Shown: positions 55,830 to 64,000 of the stretch, piece after piece | How the letters are laid out: every line of letters starts with the position of its first letter | Position numbering within the stretch: position 1 is the stretch's first letter | DNA from: Burkholderia puraquae | GTDB lineage: Bacteria; Pseudomonadota; Gammaproteobacteria; Burkholderiales; Burkholderiaceae | Direction of reading: 5' to 3' | DNA: 64,000 nucleotides | Assembly (NCBI RefSeq): GCF_002099195.1 | Contig: NZ_NBYX01000001.1 | Span: forward strand, 434,168-498,167 | The notes under the pieces: generated by a model | What the model was told of the DNA's origin: nothing | The model's input: only the letters and a program-made list of their open reading frames with translations | Database searches by the model: none | Program-made: the position numbers and the translations under genes

Positions 55830-56190
55830 TATTTCGGTCTACGGTTGCTGCGCGAGTTGCATGCGCACGGCTACGATGGTCAGTTGCGAAGCCTGCAGGT
55901 TTTCATGAATGCGCACAAATTCGTGCCGAAGCCGGACCCGCTCGTGAGGTTCGAGACCGAGCCCTGTCGGCAGATGCCGTGCGATTTCGTTGTCTTCCGC
56001 CGAGAAGCCGGTCCTCATACCATCATGCACTGTTCGGCGCCTTGGACAGTGTTCCTCGCGAGATCCTTTACGACAACGCCAAGACCATCGTTGTCGAGCG
56101 CGATGCGTATGGCTACGGTCAACACCGCTGGCACGCTGAGTTGCTCGACCTGGCCAAGCGGTACGGCTTGCGTGCCAACGACGCAGTCCA
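55830..56190 (+). pseudogene. Degenerate IS21-family transposase (istA) fragment
   Basis: Two reading frames carry IstA-like sequence: 'LLRELHAHGYDGQLRSLQVF' and 'DPLVRFETEPCRQMPCDFVV' in one frame (55845-55990), then 'VPREILYDNAKTIVVERDAY' and 'GYGQHRWHAELLDLAKRYG' in another (about 56050-56170). A frameshift and a central deletion remove part of the DDE core, and both ends are missing. Not functional. It abuts the 3' end of the unknown gene at 56204. Confidence 0.82.
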
Positions 56191-56203
56191 CTGCTCTACC
56201 TCG

Positions 56204-56791
56204 TCATTTCGGCAGGACGATTGTCGCGTAGCCGTAACCTTCTTTGTAGGCGGCGCTGTAGTTGTATCCGTTGAATAGCCCGACCTCGTTTCCATCCGAG
56301 AGCCCCCAGAAGGTCTCTGTCACTTTGGTCGCAGTTGAAGTATTGTTGGTTGAATAATACCTTCCTCCAATTGGGCCTGCCCCCGATGGATTTGTGAGCA
56401 TGTAAAGATCGCAGCTCACATAGCCGTGCTTGTAAGTAGAACTCCATCCATATCCAGAAAATGCAGATTTTATGACGCTTGCATCGGAGCCGGTATAGCC
56501 CCAGCTGAACTCTTCTACCGGCGTGTTGCTTGAAGAGTCGTTATTTGCCCACATTTTGCCGCCGACGACCATGTCTAAGCTCTCGTCTTGACTTAAATAA
56601 ATGGATAGCCTGCCGTAAGAGCTTCCATACGCCTTCGTGTAGCAATAGACTCCGCCGATATGGTGGTGCAGAGGTGTCTGAACTCCCCATGAGCTTATTG
56701 TCACGAACGGGGCTGTAGACTTTGAATTCGAAGCCTCCATCAGGCCGCCAACAATTCTAAGTAGGGGACGCTTTGCCAGATCGGTGCTCAT
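56204..56791 (-). CDS. Unknown repeat protein in AT-rich patch
   Basis: A 195-residue protein (start 56791, 'MSTDLAKRPLLRIVGG') with no recognised family. It contains about three repeats of a ~60-residue unit: an aromatic/Gly 'Y-x-x-x-Y' strand, a 'GG-x-x-W/Y-x-x-NN-x-S' turn, and 'V-x-E-x-F-x-WG' (39-105, 106-170, and a half unit 171-195). Tyr, Ser, Gly and Thr are abundant and helices are unlikely, so a beta-rich fold such as a lectin is plausible. No signal peptide. Base composition is well below neighbouring genes, with an IS21 fragment at one end: recently acquired. Confidence 0.7.
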   Translation of the reverse strand: MSTDLAKRPLLRIVGGLMEASNSKSTAPFVTISSWGVQTPLHHHIGGVYCYTKAYGSSYGRLSIYLSQDESLDMVVGGKMWANNDSSSNTPVEEFSWGYTGSDASVIKSAFSGYGWSSTYKHGYVSCDLYMLTNPSGAGPIGGRYYSTNNTSTATKVTETFWGLSDGNEVGLFNGYNYSAAYKEGYGYATIVLPK

Positions 56792-57413
56792 TATCCACTC
56801 CTGATGACAGTTTGCGCTGGAAGGCAATCTGGATTGCTCCATAAGTCAATCTGAAATTGTGCAAACTCTGCTCGATCCCGAAATTAATTGTGTCCACGTT
56901 AGTGTGGTGCACCCTGCCGCATCCCGTGTTGCCATTTCAGTAGCCGATCACGTTTTGATTGTACTAACGGGAAGAATCCCTAAAGGACACGTTTGGAAAG
57001 CGGCTTGCATTCATCACACAATAGGTAACTCGATGCTGCGATGTCAAGGAACAAGCGCTACGCGGCGTAGGTCCTGATGGGGCGGCATAACGTCTGGAAA
57101 CGTCGACACGACATACATCTGGTTTCGACGTGCGACGAGGGAGGTTAACTGGGAAGCAGATTCCACAATTTTTTGCTCGCATCGCGCGATGTGGCGCACT
57201 CGCTCCGCGATACGTAATCGGGGGAAGGACGGCCGCTCTTCTACAAGGTTTTGAGACGTTCGGAGCAACTCACTCAACGATCGCTCCGGGTCGATCTGCG
57301 TCGGTCGCGCGTTGCAGGGCAGCGGCCGGCCGCGTTCGGCCACTTTGAGACGTTCGACGTTATGCGCCGGATCAGTGACAATCTCTGCTCAAAGTGTCGA
57401 GAAAAGGCGCAGC
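56792..57413. other. AT-rich gap in foreign patch
   Basis: About 620 bp, low GC. Minus-strand 57044-57343 holds a 99-residue open frame ('RLRIAERVRHIARCEQKIVE' and flanks) with no recognised family and possibly a decayed gene. I do not support it as intact. It should include promoters for both flanking genes. Confidence 0.35.
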
Positions 57414-57743
57414 ATGGAACACAAACAACGCAAGTTGAAAACCGAAATGGCGACGAAGCTAAGAGACGCACTGGAGCAAGTTTCCGATGAGCGCTCCTTC
57501 GTGGAATTTCTGGCGCATCTTGCGACTGACTGGTTCACTGAAGCAGAAATCGAAGCAACCACGCCTTCATCACCCTATTCCAGGGGTGCATTGGGCTGGG
57601 AAAATGGTTCCATCGGCTCCTTCCTGGAGGCCTCGTGCGCATGGGCAAATGCGTCCACGAAGGGATTGAAATATTACACACCGTCGGAAAATCCTTGGCG
57701 CCGCGCCGCTGACATTTTGATGGCAGGCAAGATCTATGAGTAA
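57414..57743 (+). CDS. DUF7660-like small protein
   Basis: A 109-residue acidic cytosolic protein. It carries 'SDERSFVEFLAHLATDW', 'SSPYSRGALGWENGSIGSFL' and 'NPWRRAADILMAGKIYE', the ordered signature of the DUF7660 family as I recall it. Members are found near toxin loci and may be immunity proteins, but no toxin is recognised here. Start at 57414; a longer upstream frame reads into non-coding sequence. AT-rich and next to the foreign patch. Confidence 0.7.
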   Translation: MEHKQRKLKTEMATKLRDALEQVSDERSFVEFLAHLATDWFTEAEIEATTPSSPYSRGALGWENGSIGSFLEASCAWANASTKGLKYYTPSENPWRRAADILMAGKIYE

Positions 57744-57956
57744 GCTACTCGTCCGATTTGTAGTGGTGCGGCTTCGCGTGGTCAGGCGGTGTCAATTGCT
57801 TGAGTGAATGCCCCCTGTCCAGAACGATGCATGACCGTTTCGGGTCGGCATGCGGCATCGGAGCGGCGCCGGGCTAAAATCGGCGAGAAAGAGACAATCG
57901 ACGGTTGTATCGAGATTGACGACAATGAAAACCATTCCAACAGAGGGCAAAAAACA

Positions 57957-59027
57957 ATGATGACTTCCGGCGACGGCCTGACCAGCCCGGCGCGGCTCCT
58001 GCGACTCGCGTCATGGGTGATCGCGATCGTCTTCGCGGTCTTTCTGAACATGCTCGGCAGCCTCGTGATCCGCGACATGGCGTTCGCGCCGAGCGGCGGC
58101 CCGCCGGTCATCGAGCAATTCGCCGACGCTCCGGCAAAAGCGCGGCTGGATGCAGCGCGGCGACAGCTACAGGCGCAGCGGGACGCGCTCGTCGAGAAGG
58201 TCGACACGATGGAGGTGGCGCGCAGCCGCGCGGCGAAGGAGTACGCGGCCGAGAAGGAAAGTTTCCGCAACTGGCTGGCCACCCGATCGGTCACGGGAGA
58301 CAGTGCGAGAGACCCGGACATTCTCGCGAGAACGCACAAGCTCGATACGCTGCAGGCGGTGGTGGTCGACTGGCAGCATCAGATCGATGCGATCGCCGAC
58401 CAGCAACGAGCACTCGCATCGCAACAGACGCAGGTGGACGCGCAAATCGCCGAGGCGGACGCTGCTGCGGAGAAGCGCTTCGACGACGCAACCCGGCACT
58501 ACGAGATGCAGGTGTTCGGGCTGCGGCTTGCATTGACGTTGCCGATCCTGCTGGTTGCGATCTGGCTGTTCATCCGCTACCGCAAGGCGCGCTACTGGCC
58601 TTTCGTATATGGTTTCGGCCTGTTCGCACTGAGCGCGTTTTTCATCGAACTGGTTCCGTACCTGCCGAATTTCGGCGGCTATGTCCGGGTTCTGGTCGGC
58701 ATTGCGCTCACGGTATTCGCCGGCCTTTACATGATGAAGGCATTTCAGCGCTATGCCGAACGCAAACGGCTCGAATTGCAGCAGGATCAGGGCGCACGCG
58801 CGCGCACGATCGGATACGAAAAAGCCGTCCGGTCACTCGAAAAAAAGCGCTGCCCGTCATGCGACAAACAATGGAATCTCGGCGGCGACGATTCCACGTT
58901 CTGCGTGCATTGCGGGTTGAGGCTTTTCAACGTATGCGAATGCGGCGGACGGAATTTCTTTTTCTTCCCGCATTGCCATCAATGCGGTGCTGCGCAGGGA
59001 AACGAGTTGCCGGGGTCGTCCGGCTGA
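57957..59027 (+). CDS. Membrane protein with coiled coil and C-terminal zinc ribbons
   Basis: A 356-residue protein: TM helix 16-38, a long charged coiled coil about 55-180 rich in Glu/Arg/Gln/Ala, TM helices near 190-207, 215-237 and 244-262, and a C-terminal zinc-ribbon region. The ribbons show CPSC (299-302) with CVHC (316-319), and CEC (327-329) with CHQC (340-343). No family is named with confidence. It could be a membrane-tethered scaffold or regulator. A very short-spaced ATG pair (57957, 57960) starts it after an A-rich stretch. Confidence 0.75.
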   Translation: MMTSGDGLTSPARLLRLASWVIAIVFAVFLNMLGSLVIRDMAFAPSGGPPVIEQFADAPAKARLDAARRQLQAQRDALVEKVDTMEVARSRAAKEYAAEKESFRNWLATRSVTGDSARDPDILARTHKLDTLQAVVVDWQHQIDAIADQQRALASQQTQVDAQIAEADAAAEKRFDDATRHYEMQVFGLRLALTLPILLVAIWLFIRYRKARYWPFVYGFGLFALSAFFIELVPYLPNFGGYVRVLVGIALTVFAGLYMMKAFQRYAERKRLELQQDQGARARTIGYEKAVRSLEKKRCPSCDKQWNLGGDDSTFCVHCGLRLFNVCECGGRNFFFFPHCHQCGAAQGNELPGSSG

Positions 59028-59102
59028 CGGCCAGCGTGCCTGCCATATGCACGGGCGCCGGCGAGCGACGTCAGCGAAGCGTTGCTGAATCCGCCGGGTG
59101 CA

Positions 59103-60137
59103 TCACTCGATGACACGCGGCGGTGTCGATAGCTCCGCCAGCTGAAACAAACAATCTCCCCGCTGCACCTGCGCGGGCACGCGCTTGCACACCACCTCAC
59201 CATCCCCCTTGAACCGGTGCAGCACCGGTTCGCGCAACGGCGTATCGGGGAAATGCACCCACGCGGCCGGCTGGCCGGCCTTCACCTGATCGCCGAGTTC
59301 GACAAGCGGCTCATACAGCCCGCGCTCGTACGCATAGACGAAATGGCGATCGCCGTCGACGCGCATGAAACGCGTGACGGTGGGCGGTGCGTCGGGCACG
59401 AGCGCGCCGTGCAGCAGTCCGATATAGCCGAGGTAATGCAGCAGGCCATGGCGGCCGAGTCGGATCAATGACGGATCGGCCATGCCGGCACCGCCGAGTT
59501 CGGTGACGATCGAGATCGCCCCTTGCCGGCGCGCAGCCGACGCCGAATGCACGGGATTCGGCGCATGCAGCAGCGCATTCTGCAACCCGAACGCGACCAG
59601 CAGCCCGTTGAGCTTCGCGGCTTCGTCTGCGTCGAGCGGATCGATCGCGAGCATGTTGCCGCCCTGGTACAGCAGCGAGCTGCCGCCCGAGTGCAGGTCG
59701 ACCAGATACTGCGCGCGCGACAGCAGCGCGTGCTCGATGTAGTGGGCGATCATCTGCGTCGGCGTGCCGGTCGGGTCGCCGGGGAAGCTGCGGTTCAGGT
59801 TGCCTTCGTCGAGCGGCGACACGCGCAGGCCCGCATCCGCCGCCGGGAAATTCGCCATCGGCAGCAGGATCAACTGCCCGCTGACCATCTCGGGTTCGAT
59901 CTCGCGGATCAGTTGCGACACGATGATCTGGCCTTCGTACTCGTCGCCGTGGTTGCCGGCCATCACGAGCGCGACGGGGCCGTCGCCGTTGCGGATCGAC
60001 GCGATCGGGATCGGCAGCCAGCCATATGCCGAGCGGTGTACCGAGTGCGGCAGCCGCAGGTAGCCCGCGTGCTTGCCTGGCGCGTCGAGATCGATTTCGC
60101 AGTGAATGGGATTTCGGTGTGAGGAGGAGGCGGTCAT
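59103..60137 (-). CDS. Succinylglutamate desuccinylase/aspartoacylase-family amidohydrolase (DoeB-like)
   Basis: A 344-residue zinc carboxypeptidase-fold enzyme of the AstE/ASPA family. Zinc ligands are His63 and Glu66 (in 'GNHGDEYEG') and His149 ('LVDLHSGGSS'); Glu213 ('VTELGGAG') is the general base. The family removes N-acyl groups; the length and sequence resemble DoeB-type N-acetyl-diaminobutyrate deacetylase. The substrate is not certain. It is convergent with the zinc-ribbon gene and stands apart from other ectoine genes. Confidence 0.88.
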   Translation of the reverse strand: MTASSSHRNPIHCEIDLDAPGKHAGYLRLPHSVHRSAYGWLPIPIASIRNGDGPVALVMAGNHGDEYEGQIIVSQLIREIEPEMVSGQLILLPMANFPAADAGLRVSPLDEGNLNRSFPGDPTGTPTQMIAHYIEHALLSRAQYLVDLHSGGSSLLYQGGNMLAIDPLDADEAAKLNGLLVAFGLQNALLHAPNPVHSASAARRQGAISIVTELGGAGMADPSLIRLGRHGLLHYLGYIGLLHGALVPDAPPTVTRFMRVDGDRHFVYAYERGLYEPLVELGDQVKAGQPAAWVHFPDTPLREPVLHRFKGDGEVVCKRVPAQVQRGDCLFQLAELSTPPRVIE

Positions 60138-60233
60138 GGCAGCGTCGTTCGATGAACGGAATCTGCCATCTTATCGGGAAACGGCTGTGGCGCGGCGCGC
60201 CGGGCGCGTGCAACGCCGAACGTGCGCACGCCC

Positions 60234-61139
60234 TCAATCGAAATACGGCGCCAATACCCGTTCGATCCAGTCCATGAACGCCCGGACGCGCGGCGAGAGA
60301 TTGCGCCGATGGGCCACGACGAGCGACGCGGAGAGCGGTTCCGGGCGCAGGTCGGGCAGCACCTCTACCAGCGCGCCGCTTGCGACGTGGCTGGCGACCC
60401 CTGAATAGCCGGCCTGGATCAGCCCGATGCCGGCAAGCCCGGCCGCGTGATAGGTCTGCACGTTGTTGACCTGCATCGCGCTCGGCAGCGCAAGCGTCGC
60501 ATAGCCGTCGCCGCTCGGATATTCCCAGCCGGCATGTCTGGCACCGAGCGTCAGCGAGTAGTGGACCATCCGGTGTCCGTGGCGGAGCAGATCGTCGAGC
60601 GTGTGCGGTACGCCATGCCGTGCCAGATAACCGGGGCTTGCCGCATTGATCATGCGCAGCCGGCCCAACGGCCGGGCAATCAGCGTCTCGTCCACGATCG
60701 GACCCAGGCGGATCACGCAATCGAATCCTTCCTGCACGAGATCGACACGCCGATCGGTGCTCGATAGCTCCAGTTCCAGCTCCGGATGTGCCGCCATCAG
60801 CTGCGGGAGCGCGGGAACCACGACGCTGCGTGCCAGCTCGGTCGGCATGTCGACGCGCAACCTTCCCCGGAGGCGGGTGCCGTCGCGGGAGAACATCGAC
60901 TGCAGTTCCTGGACGTCGGCCAGCAGGTCCCGTGCGCGCGAATAGAACGCGCGGCCGTCGTCGGTCAGCTGCACGCTCCGCGTAGTTCGATGCAGCAGCG
61001 CAACCCCCACGTCGCGCTCGAGTTGACGGACCACCATCGAGACACGTCCCTTCTGGATACCCAGGCTTTCGGCCGCACGCGTGAAGCTCGTCATTTCGGC
61101 GACACGCGCAAAGATCAAAAGTGCATCGAGGTTTTGCAT
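60234..61139 (-). CDS. LysR family transcriptional regulator
   Basis: A 301-residue LysR-type regulator. The N-terminal winged HTH includes 'FARVAEMTSFTRAAESLGIQ' then 'VSMVVRQLERDVGVALLHRT'. A C-terminal effector domain with two lobes follows ('SSTDRRVDLVQEGFDCVIRL'). It is divergent from the WrbA-like gene at 61258 (118 bp), so probably controls the flavoprotein/aldo-keto reductase pair; LysR regulators usually act on the divergent neighbour. Inducer unknown. Confidence 0.92.
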   Translation of the reverse strand: MQNLDALLIFARVAEMTSFTRAAESLGIQKGRVSMVVRQLERDVGVALLHRTTRSVQLTDDGRAFYSRARDLLADVQELQSMFSRDGTRLRGRLRVDMPTELARSVVVPALPQLMAAHPELELELSSTDRRVDLVQEGFDCVIRLGPIVDETLIARPLGRLRMINAASPGYLARHGVPHTLDDLLRHGHRMVHYSLTLGARHAGWEYPSGDGYATLALPSAMQVNNVQTYHAAGLAGIGLIQAGYSGVASHVASGALVEVLPDLRPEPLSASLVVAHRRNLSPRVRAFMDWIERVLAPYFD

Positions 61140-61257
61140 TGTTCACTCACGGAGTAACAGAACGTTCAATCGGCCGTCATTTATAACCCAGTTGCGACCC
61201 AGTAGAGTGCTTCCCGATGTCGTCACCCGACGACAACCTCAATGGAAGGGCACAACC

Positions 61258-61839
61258 ATGACGCAACACGCTTCCCCGGTTAAGACGGCCGTGGTCTACC
61301 ACTCCGGCTATGGACATACTCAACGGCTGGCCGCGGCGGTCGCCGAGGGGGCCGCCGCCGTGCTCGTCGCCATCGACGCCGACGGCAACATTGCAGAGGA
61401 CGCGTGGGACACGCTGGCCGGCGCCGATGCGATCCTGTTCGGCTCGCCGACCTACATGGGCGGGCCCAGCTGGCAGTTCAAGAAGTTCGCCGATGCGTCG
61501 TCCAAAGCCTGGTTCGACGGCGCGTGGCGCAACAAGATCTTCGGCGGCTTTACCAACAGCGCGAGCATCAACGGCGACAAGCTCAATACGCTCGAATACT
61601 TCGTCCTGCTGGCCGGGCAGCACGGGGGTATCTGGGTGAGCATGGACATCAAGCCGGCGAACCTGAAGGCGTCGGCGCGTGACGACCTGAACCGCATGGG
61701 CTCCTATATCGCGCCGATGGCGCAGACGCCGGCCGATGCGTCGCCTGACGAGATGTCGCCGGGGGATCTCGAGACGGCACGCCGCTATGGCGCACGCGTC
61801 GCGACGATCGCCGGGCAGTTTCGGGCCGGGCAGCGCTGA
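61258..61839 (+). CDS. Flavodoxin-like NAD(P)H-dependent FMN reductase/quinone reductase (WrbA-like)
   Basis: A 193-residue flavodoxin-fold protein. The phosphate loop is 'VVYHSGYGHTQRLAAAVAEG', the FMN-binding block is 'AILFGSPTYMGGPSWQFKKF', and 'NKIFGGFTNSASINGDKLNT' follows. It reduces quinones or other acceptors in two-electron steps. The start at 61258 follows GGAAGGG. It precedes an aldo-keto reductase in the same direction (89 bp) and lies opposite a LysR gene. Confidence 0.88.
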   Translation: MTQHASPVKTAVVYHSGYGHTQRLAAAVAEGAAAVLVAIDADGNIAEDAWDTLAGADAILFGSPTYMGGPSWQFKKFADASSKAWFDGAWRNKIFGGFTNSASINGDKLNTLEYFVLLAGQHGGIWVSMDIKPANLKASARDDLNRMGSYIAPMAQTPADASPDEMSPGDLETARRYGARVATIAGQFRAGQR

Positions 61840-61928
61840 ATCAACCATCAACTGAAGTCCCTGGGTGCGCGGTGCGCCGGACCGGACGCCGCCGCATTTT
61901 TTCCCGCCGAGCCTGAAGGAAAACGACC

Positions 61929-62984
61929 ATGAAATACAAGCGACTGGGCCGCACCGGCCTGTACGTCTCGGAGCTGTGTCTCGGCACGATGACGCTGGGC
62001 GGCAGTGCGGATGCCGGCATGTGGGCGGCGATCGGCACGCTGGATCAGCGCGACGCGACCCGACTGATTTCCCGTGGACTGGACGCGGGAATCAACTTCA
62101 TCGATACCGCCGACATCTACTCGTTCGGCCAGTCCGAACGCCTCGTCGGACAGGCGCTCCGGGATCTCGGCGTCCCGCGCAACGAGATCGTGCTGGCGAC
62201 CAAGACGGCCGGCGCGATGAGCCCGAAGCCCAACGATCAGGGGGCGTCGCGCGGCCACATCATGGATTCCGTGCAGCGAAGCCTGGAACGCCTCCAGGTC
62301 GACCATATCGACCTTTACCAGATACACGCCAGCGATTCCGTCACGCCGGTCGAAGAGACGTTGCGGGCGCTCGACGATCTGACGCGTCAGGGGCTGGTTC
62401 GCTATGTCGGCGTCTCGAACTGGCGCGCCGGAAAAATCGGCAAGGCGCTCGGCCTCAGCCAGGGGCTCCATGCGACGCGCTTCGAGACGCTGCAGGCCTA
62501 CTATTCGATCGCCGGACGGGACGTGGAGCGCGAACTGGTGCCGCTCGCGATCGACGAGCAGATGGGCCTCCTCGTGTGGTCGCCGCTCGCCGGCGGGCTG
62601 CTTTCGGGGAAGTTCGGCCCCGGCGCGCCGACCGAGGCAGGCTCGCGACGTAGCCATTTCGACTTTCCGCCGGTCGACCTCGAGCGCGCGTGGCCGTGCG
62701 TTGCCGCGATGCGCGCCATCGCCGACGCGCATGGGGTCTCGGTTGCCCGGATCGCGCTTGCCTGGCTGCTTGCGAAGCCGCATGTCACGAGCGTCATCAT
62801 CGGCGCCAAACGGGTCGAGCAGCTCGAAGACAATCTCGGCGCGGTCGATATCGTCCTGACCGGGGACGAGCTTGCACGTCTGGACGCCGTGAGTGCGTTG
62901 CCGCCCGCCTATCCTGGCTGGATGGTCGATCGTCAGGACGCGGGCAGGGTGCCGCAGCCTTTCACGGGCGTCGCGTCGAAATAG
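61929..62984 (+). CDS. Aldo/keto reductase
   Basis: A 351-residue AKR, NADPH-dependent. Catalytic tetrad: Asp59 and Tyr64 ('FIDTADIYSFG'), Lys92 ('ATKTAG') and His133 ('LYQIHASD'), plus the C-terminal cofactor block 'TSVIIGAKRVEQLEDNLGAV'. Resembles the broad AKR group of YajO/Tas-like proteins. Likely reduces aldehydes or ketones together with the flavoprotein upstream. Confidence 0.94.
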   Translation: MKYKRLGRTGLYVSELCLGTMTLGGSADAGMWAAIGTLDQRDATRLISRGLDAGINFIDTADIYSFGQSERLVGQALRDLGVPRNEIVLATKTAGAMSPKPNDQGASRGHIMDSVQRSLERLQVDHIDLYQIHASDSVTPVEETLRALDDLTRQGLVRYVGVSNWRAGKIGKALGLSQGLHATRFETLQAYYSIAGRDVERELVPLAIDEQMGLLVWSPLAGGLLSGKFGPGAPTEAGSRRSHFDFPPVDLERAWPCVAAMRAIADAHGVSVARIALAWLLAKPHVTSVIIGAKRVEQLEDNLGAVDIVLTGDELARLDAVSALPPAYPGWMVDRQDAGRVPQPFTGVASK

Positions 62985-63365
62985 GACGGTGACGCCACGT
63001 TCGAGCCGGGTCGTTGCAAACCGCCCGTTATCGAACTGCGCGCGCTCGTCGGCGACCGCATGGCGGCCCCTGGCGATCGGTGTTCGAGCGGGCAGAGTGT
63101 ATTCGTGAGGTGCGAGCCGATGTTTCGGAAGCCGCCCACCAGCGGGAGGCAGCCGGGGGTGCCGCATCAGTCGGGCGGCGGCGACCGGCGAAGTGACCTC
63201 GTTGCTTCGCCAGCCGCGGCAGGTTCATGGTGATCGCCGAGGACGACACGCGAGACCACCGGGATGTTGCAGCGATGAGCGCATGCCGGCGCGCGGCCGG
63301 CTGCATTCGTGTACCGGATTTCGCGCTGGCCCCTTGCTGCGACAGGGCCGGCGCGCGCAGCCGGC
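62985..63365. other. Intergenic gap
   Basis: About 380 bp; no gene recognised on either strand, though short high-GC open frames overlap. No clear terminator identified. Confidence 0.4.
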
Positions 63366-63641
63366 TTACCGGCCCGATGTTTCAGCTTCGAGACGCCCTT
63401 CTTCCCACAGTGCCCAGAAACGGCTGCCGGCGCGATACGGATTCGCGCGGCGCGCGCCATGATCGGCGATGCCCTGGCGAAATGCGCCGTACAGCGTCAG
63501 CGGCGGATTGTCGACGCAGCGGGCTTCGCGTGCGGCCGGTATGCGGCGCTCTGACACGAGCCGGCGGATCAGCGATGCGCCGTCGATCACATCCAGTTCG
63601 TCGATGGTTTCGCTGCGGCTGAGGACTTCGACGGTATTCAT
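63366..63641 (-). CDS. Small protein with RMF/CrpP-like C-terminus
   Basis: A 91-residue cytosolic protein starting 'MNTVEVLSRSETIDELDVID'. The C-terminal 40 residues show the pattern 'AFRQGIADHGARRANPYRAG' then 'SRFWALWEEGRLEAE', similar in spacing to ribosome-modulation-factor/CrpP proteins (A-x-x-x-G ... N-P-Y-x-x-G-S ... W-x-x-G). RMF hibernates ribosomes; CrpP modifies ciprofloxacin. The likeness is pattern-only and moderately secure. AGGGAG stands before the start. Confidence 0.5.
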   Translation of the reverse strand: MNTVEVLSRSETIDELDVIDGASLIRRLVSERRIPAAREARCVDNPPLTLYGAFRQGIADHGARRANPYRAGSRFWALWEEGRLEAETSGR

Positions 63642-63899
63642 GTTGGGTCTCCCTGACAACCTGTTTCCCTGACAGGGAGCAATAAAAGTGCCAGGCTTGA
63701 AAGGCCTTGCGCTGCGTCGATCGTGCCGGCTTCTGCCGTCAACGTCAGGGGTGACGAACGGCGATGTTACGGAACACGTCACGTGACACGCGAACGCGCG
63801 CCACCACGTGCGGCCATGCAAGGCGTTTCGGAATTGAATCGTCGGGAGGCGGCGGAGGCGGGAGAAAGGAGGGCGGCGCAGCGGGCGTGCGCCGCCGCG

Positions 63900-64000
63900 T
63901 CAGTTCGCGGTGGCCGGCGTGACCCGGCTGCTGCCGCTCGAATAGAAGCGGTAGATTCCCTTGCCGGCCGACTTCGCTTCGTACAGCGCGCTGTCGGCCT
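63900..64000 (-). CDS. GGDEF diguanylate cyclase, C-terminal end (gene continues beyond window)
   Basis: Only the last 32 residues are present, ending at the TGA at 63900-63902. They read 'ADSALYEAKSAGKGIYRFY' followed by a short Ser-rich tail. This is the closing helix-strand of GGDEF domains that make c-di-GMP. The catalytic motif itself is outside the window, so activity cannot be judged. Confidence 0.85.
   Translation of the reverse strand, partial: ADSALYEAKSAGKGIYRFYSSGSSRVTPATAN

Noticed and set aside
57044..57343. 99-codon minus-strand frame in the foreign patch
   Set aside because: Could be a decayed gene, but no family signal or start context; recorded only as gap content.

Overview
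The window is chromosomal DNA from a high-GC betaproteobacterium, most probably Burkholderia (Burkholderia cepacia complex-like). Codon third positions are strongly GC-biased, and the gene families fit: collagen-like GTS-repeat protein, Lrp/LysE pair, GTP-type PEP carboxykinase, an extra FtsH, and many SDR, LLM-monooxygenase and NTF2-like genes. I saw no rRNA, tRNA or CRISPR array. Long antisense open frames are common because of the base composition and are not annotated.

Layout. 1-4.3 kb: end of a collagen-like surface protein, a divergent Lrp regulator/LysE exporter pair, a two-domain GNAT and a YdeI-family protein. 4.5-7.0 kb: a BtuB-type B12 receptor behind a clear cobalamin riboswitch. 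7.0-12.3 kb: an AraC regulator divergent from a five-gene catabolic-looking operon (two small Dabb/NIPSNAP-like proteins, quinone oxidoreductase, two SDRs). 12.4-14.7 kb: a PLP threonine/serine-dehydratase-type enzyme, a YheO-type regulator and a YbaK-type deacylase. 15.5-28.6 kb: a TetR regulator and a cluster of EthD, three BaiE/SnoaL-like proteins, four intact SDRs plus one internally deleted SDR, a nucleoside-sugar-epimerase-like protein and an FAD dehydrogenase of the ketosteroid-dehydrogenase/fumarate-reductase class, with pckG in the middle. This looks like a pathway for a polycyclic or terpenoid/steroid-like substrate, but the substrate cannot be read from sequence.

28.7-37.1 kb: a Tat-exported acid phosphatase, a candidate Pho-box promoter, a second FtsH, an OsmC peroxidase, trehalose-6-phosphate synthase (otsA) and a chemoreceptor. 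37.5-44.6 kb: a ZnuD-like zinc receptor with a near-ideal Zur box, AdhP-type alcohol dehydrogenase, a secreted Asp-box (BNR) propeller protein, and a MarR/hydrolase pair with two 18-bp palindromic operators. 44.8-54.0 kb: an organosulfur region. An SsuA-like binding protein and an SsuD-like monooxygenase face a six-gene operon (GNAT, two paralogous binding proteins, a permease-ATPase fusion, NtaA-type and MsnO8-type monooxygenases) that matches the content of the Bacillus ytm/yxe S-(2-succino)cysteine-type operons.

54.4-57.8 kb: rdgC, then a small AT-richer foreign patch with a broken IS21 istA, an unknown three-repeat protein and a DUF7660-like protein. 57.9-64.0 kb: a membrane zinc-ribbon protein, a DoeB-like deacylase, a LysR regulator divergent from a WrbA-like flavoprotein and an aldo-keto reductase, a small RMF/CrpP-like protein and the C-terminal end of a GGDEF protein.
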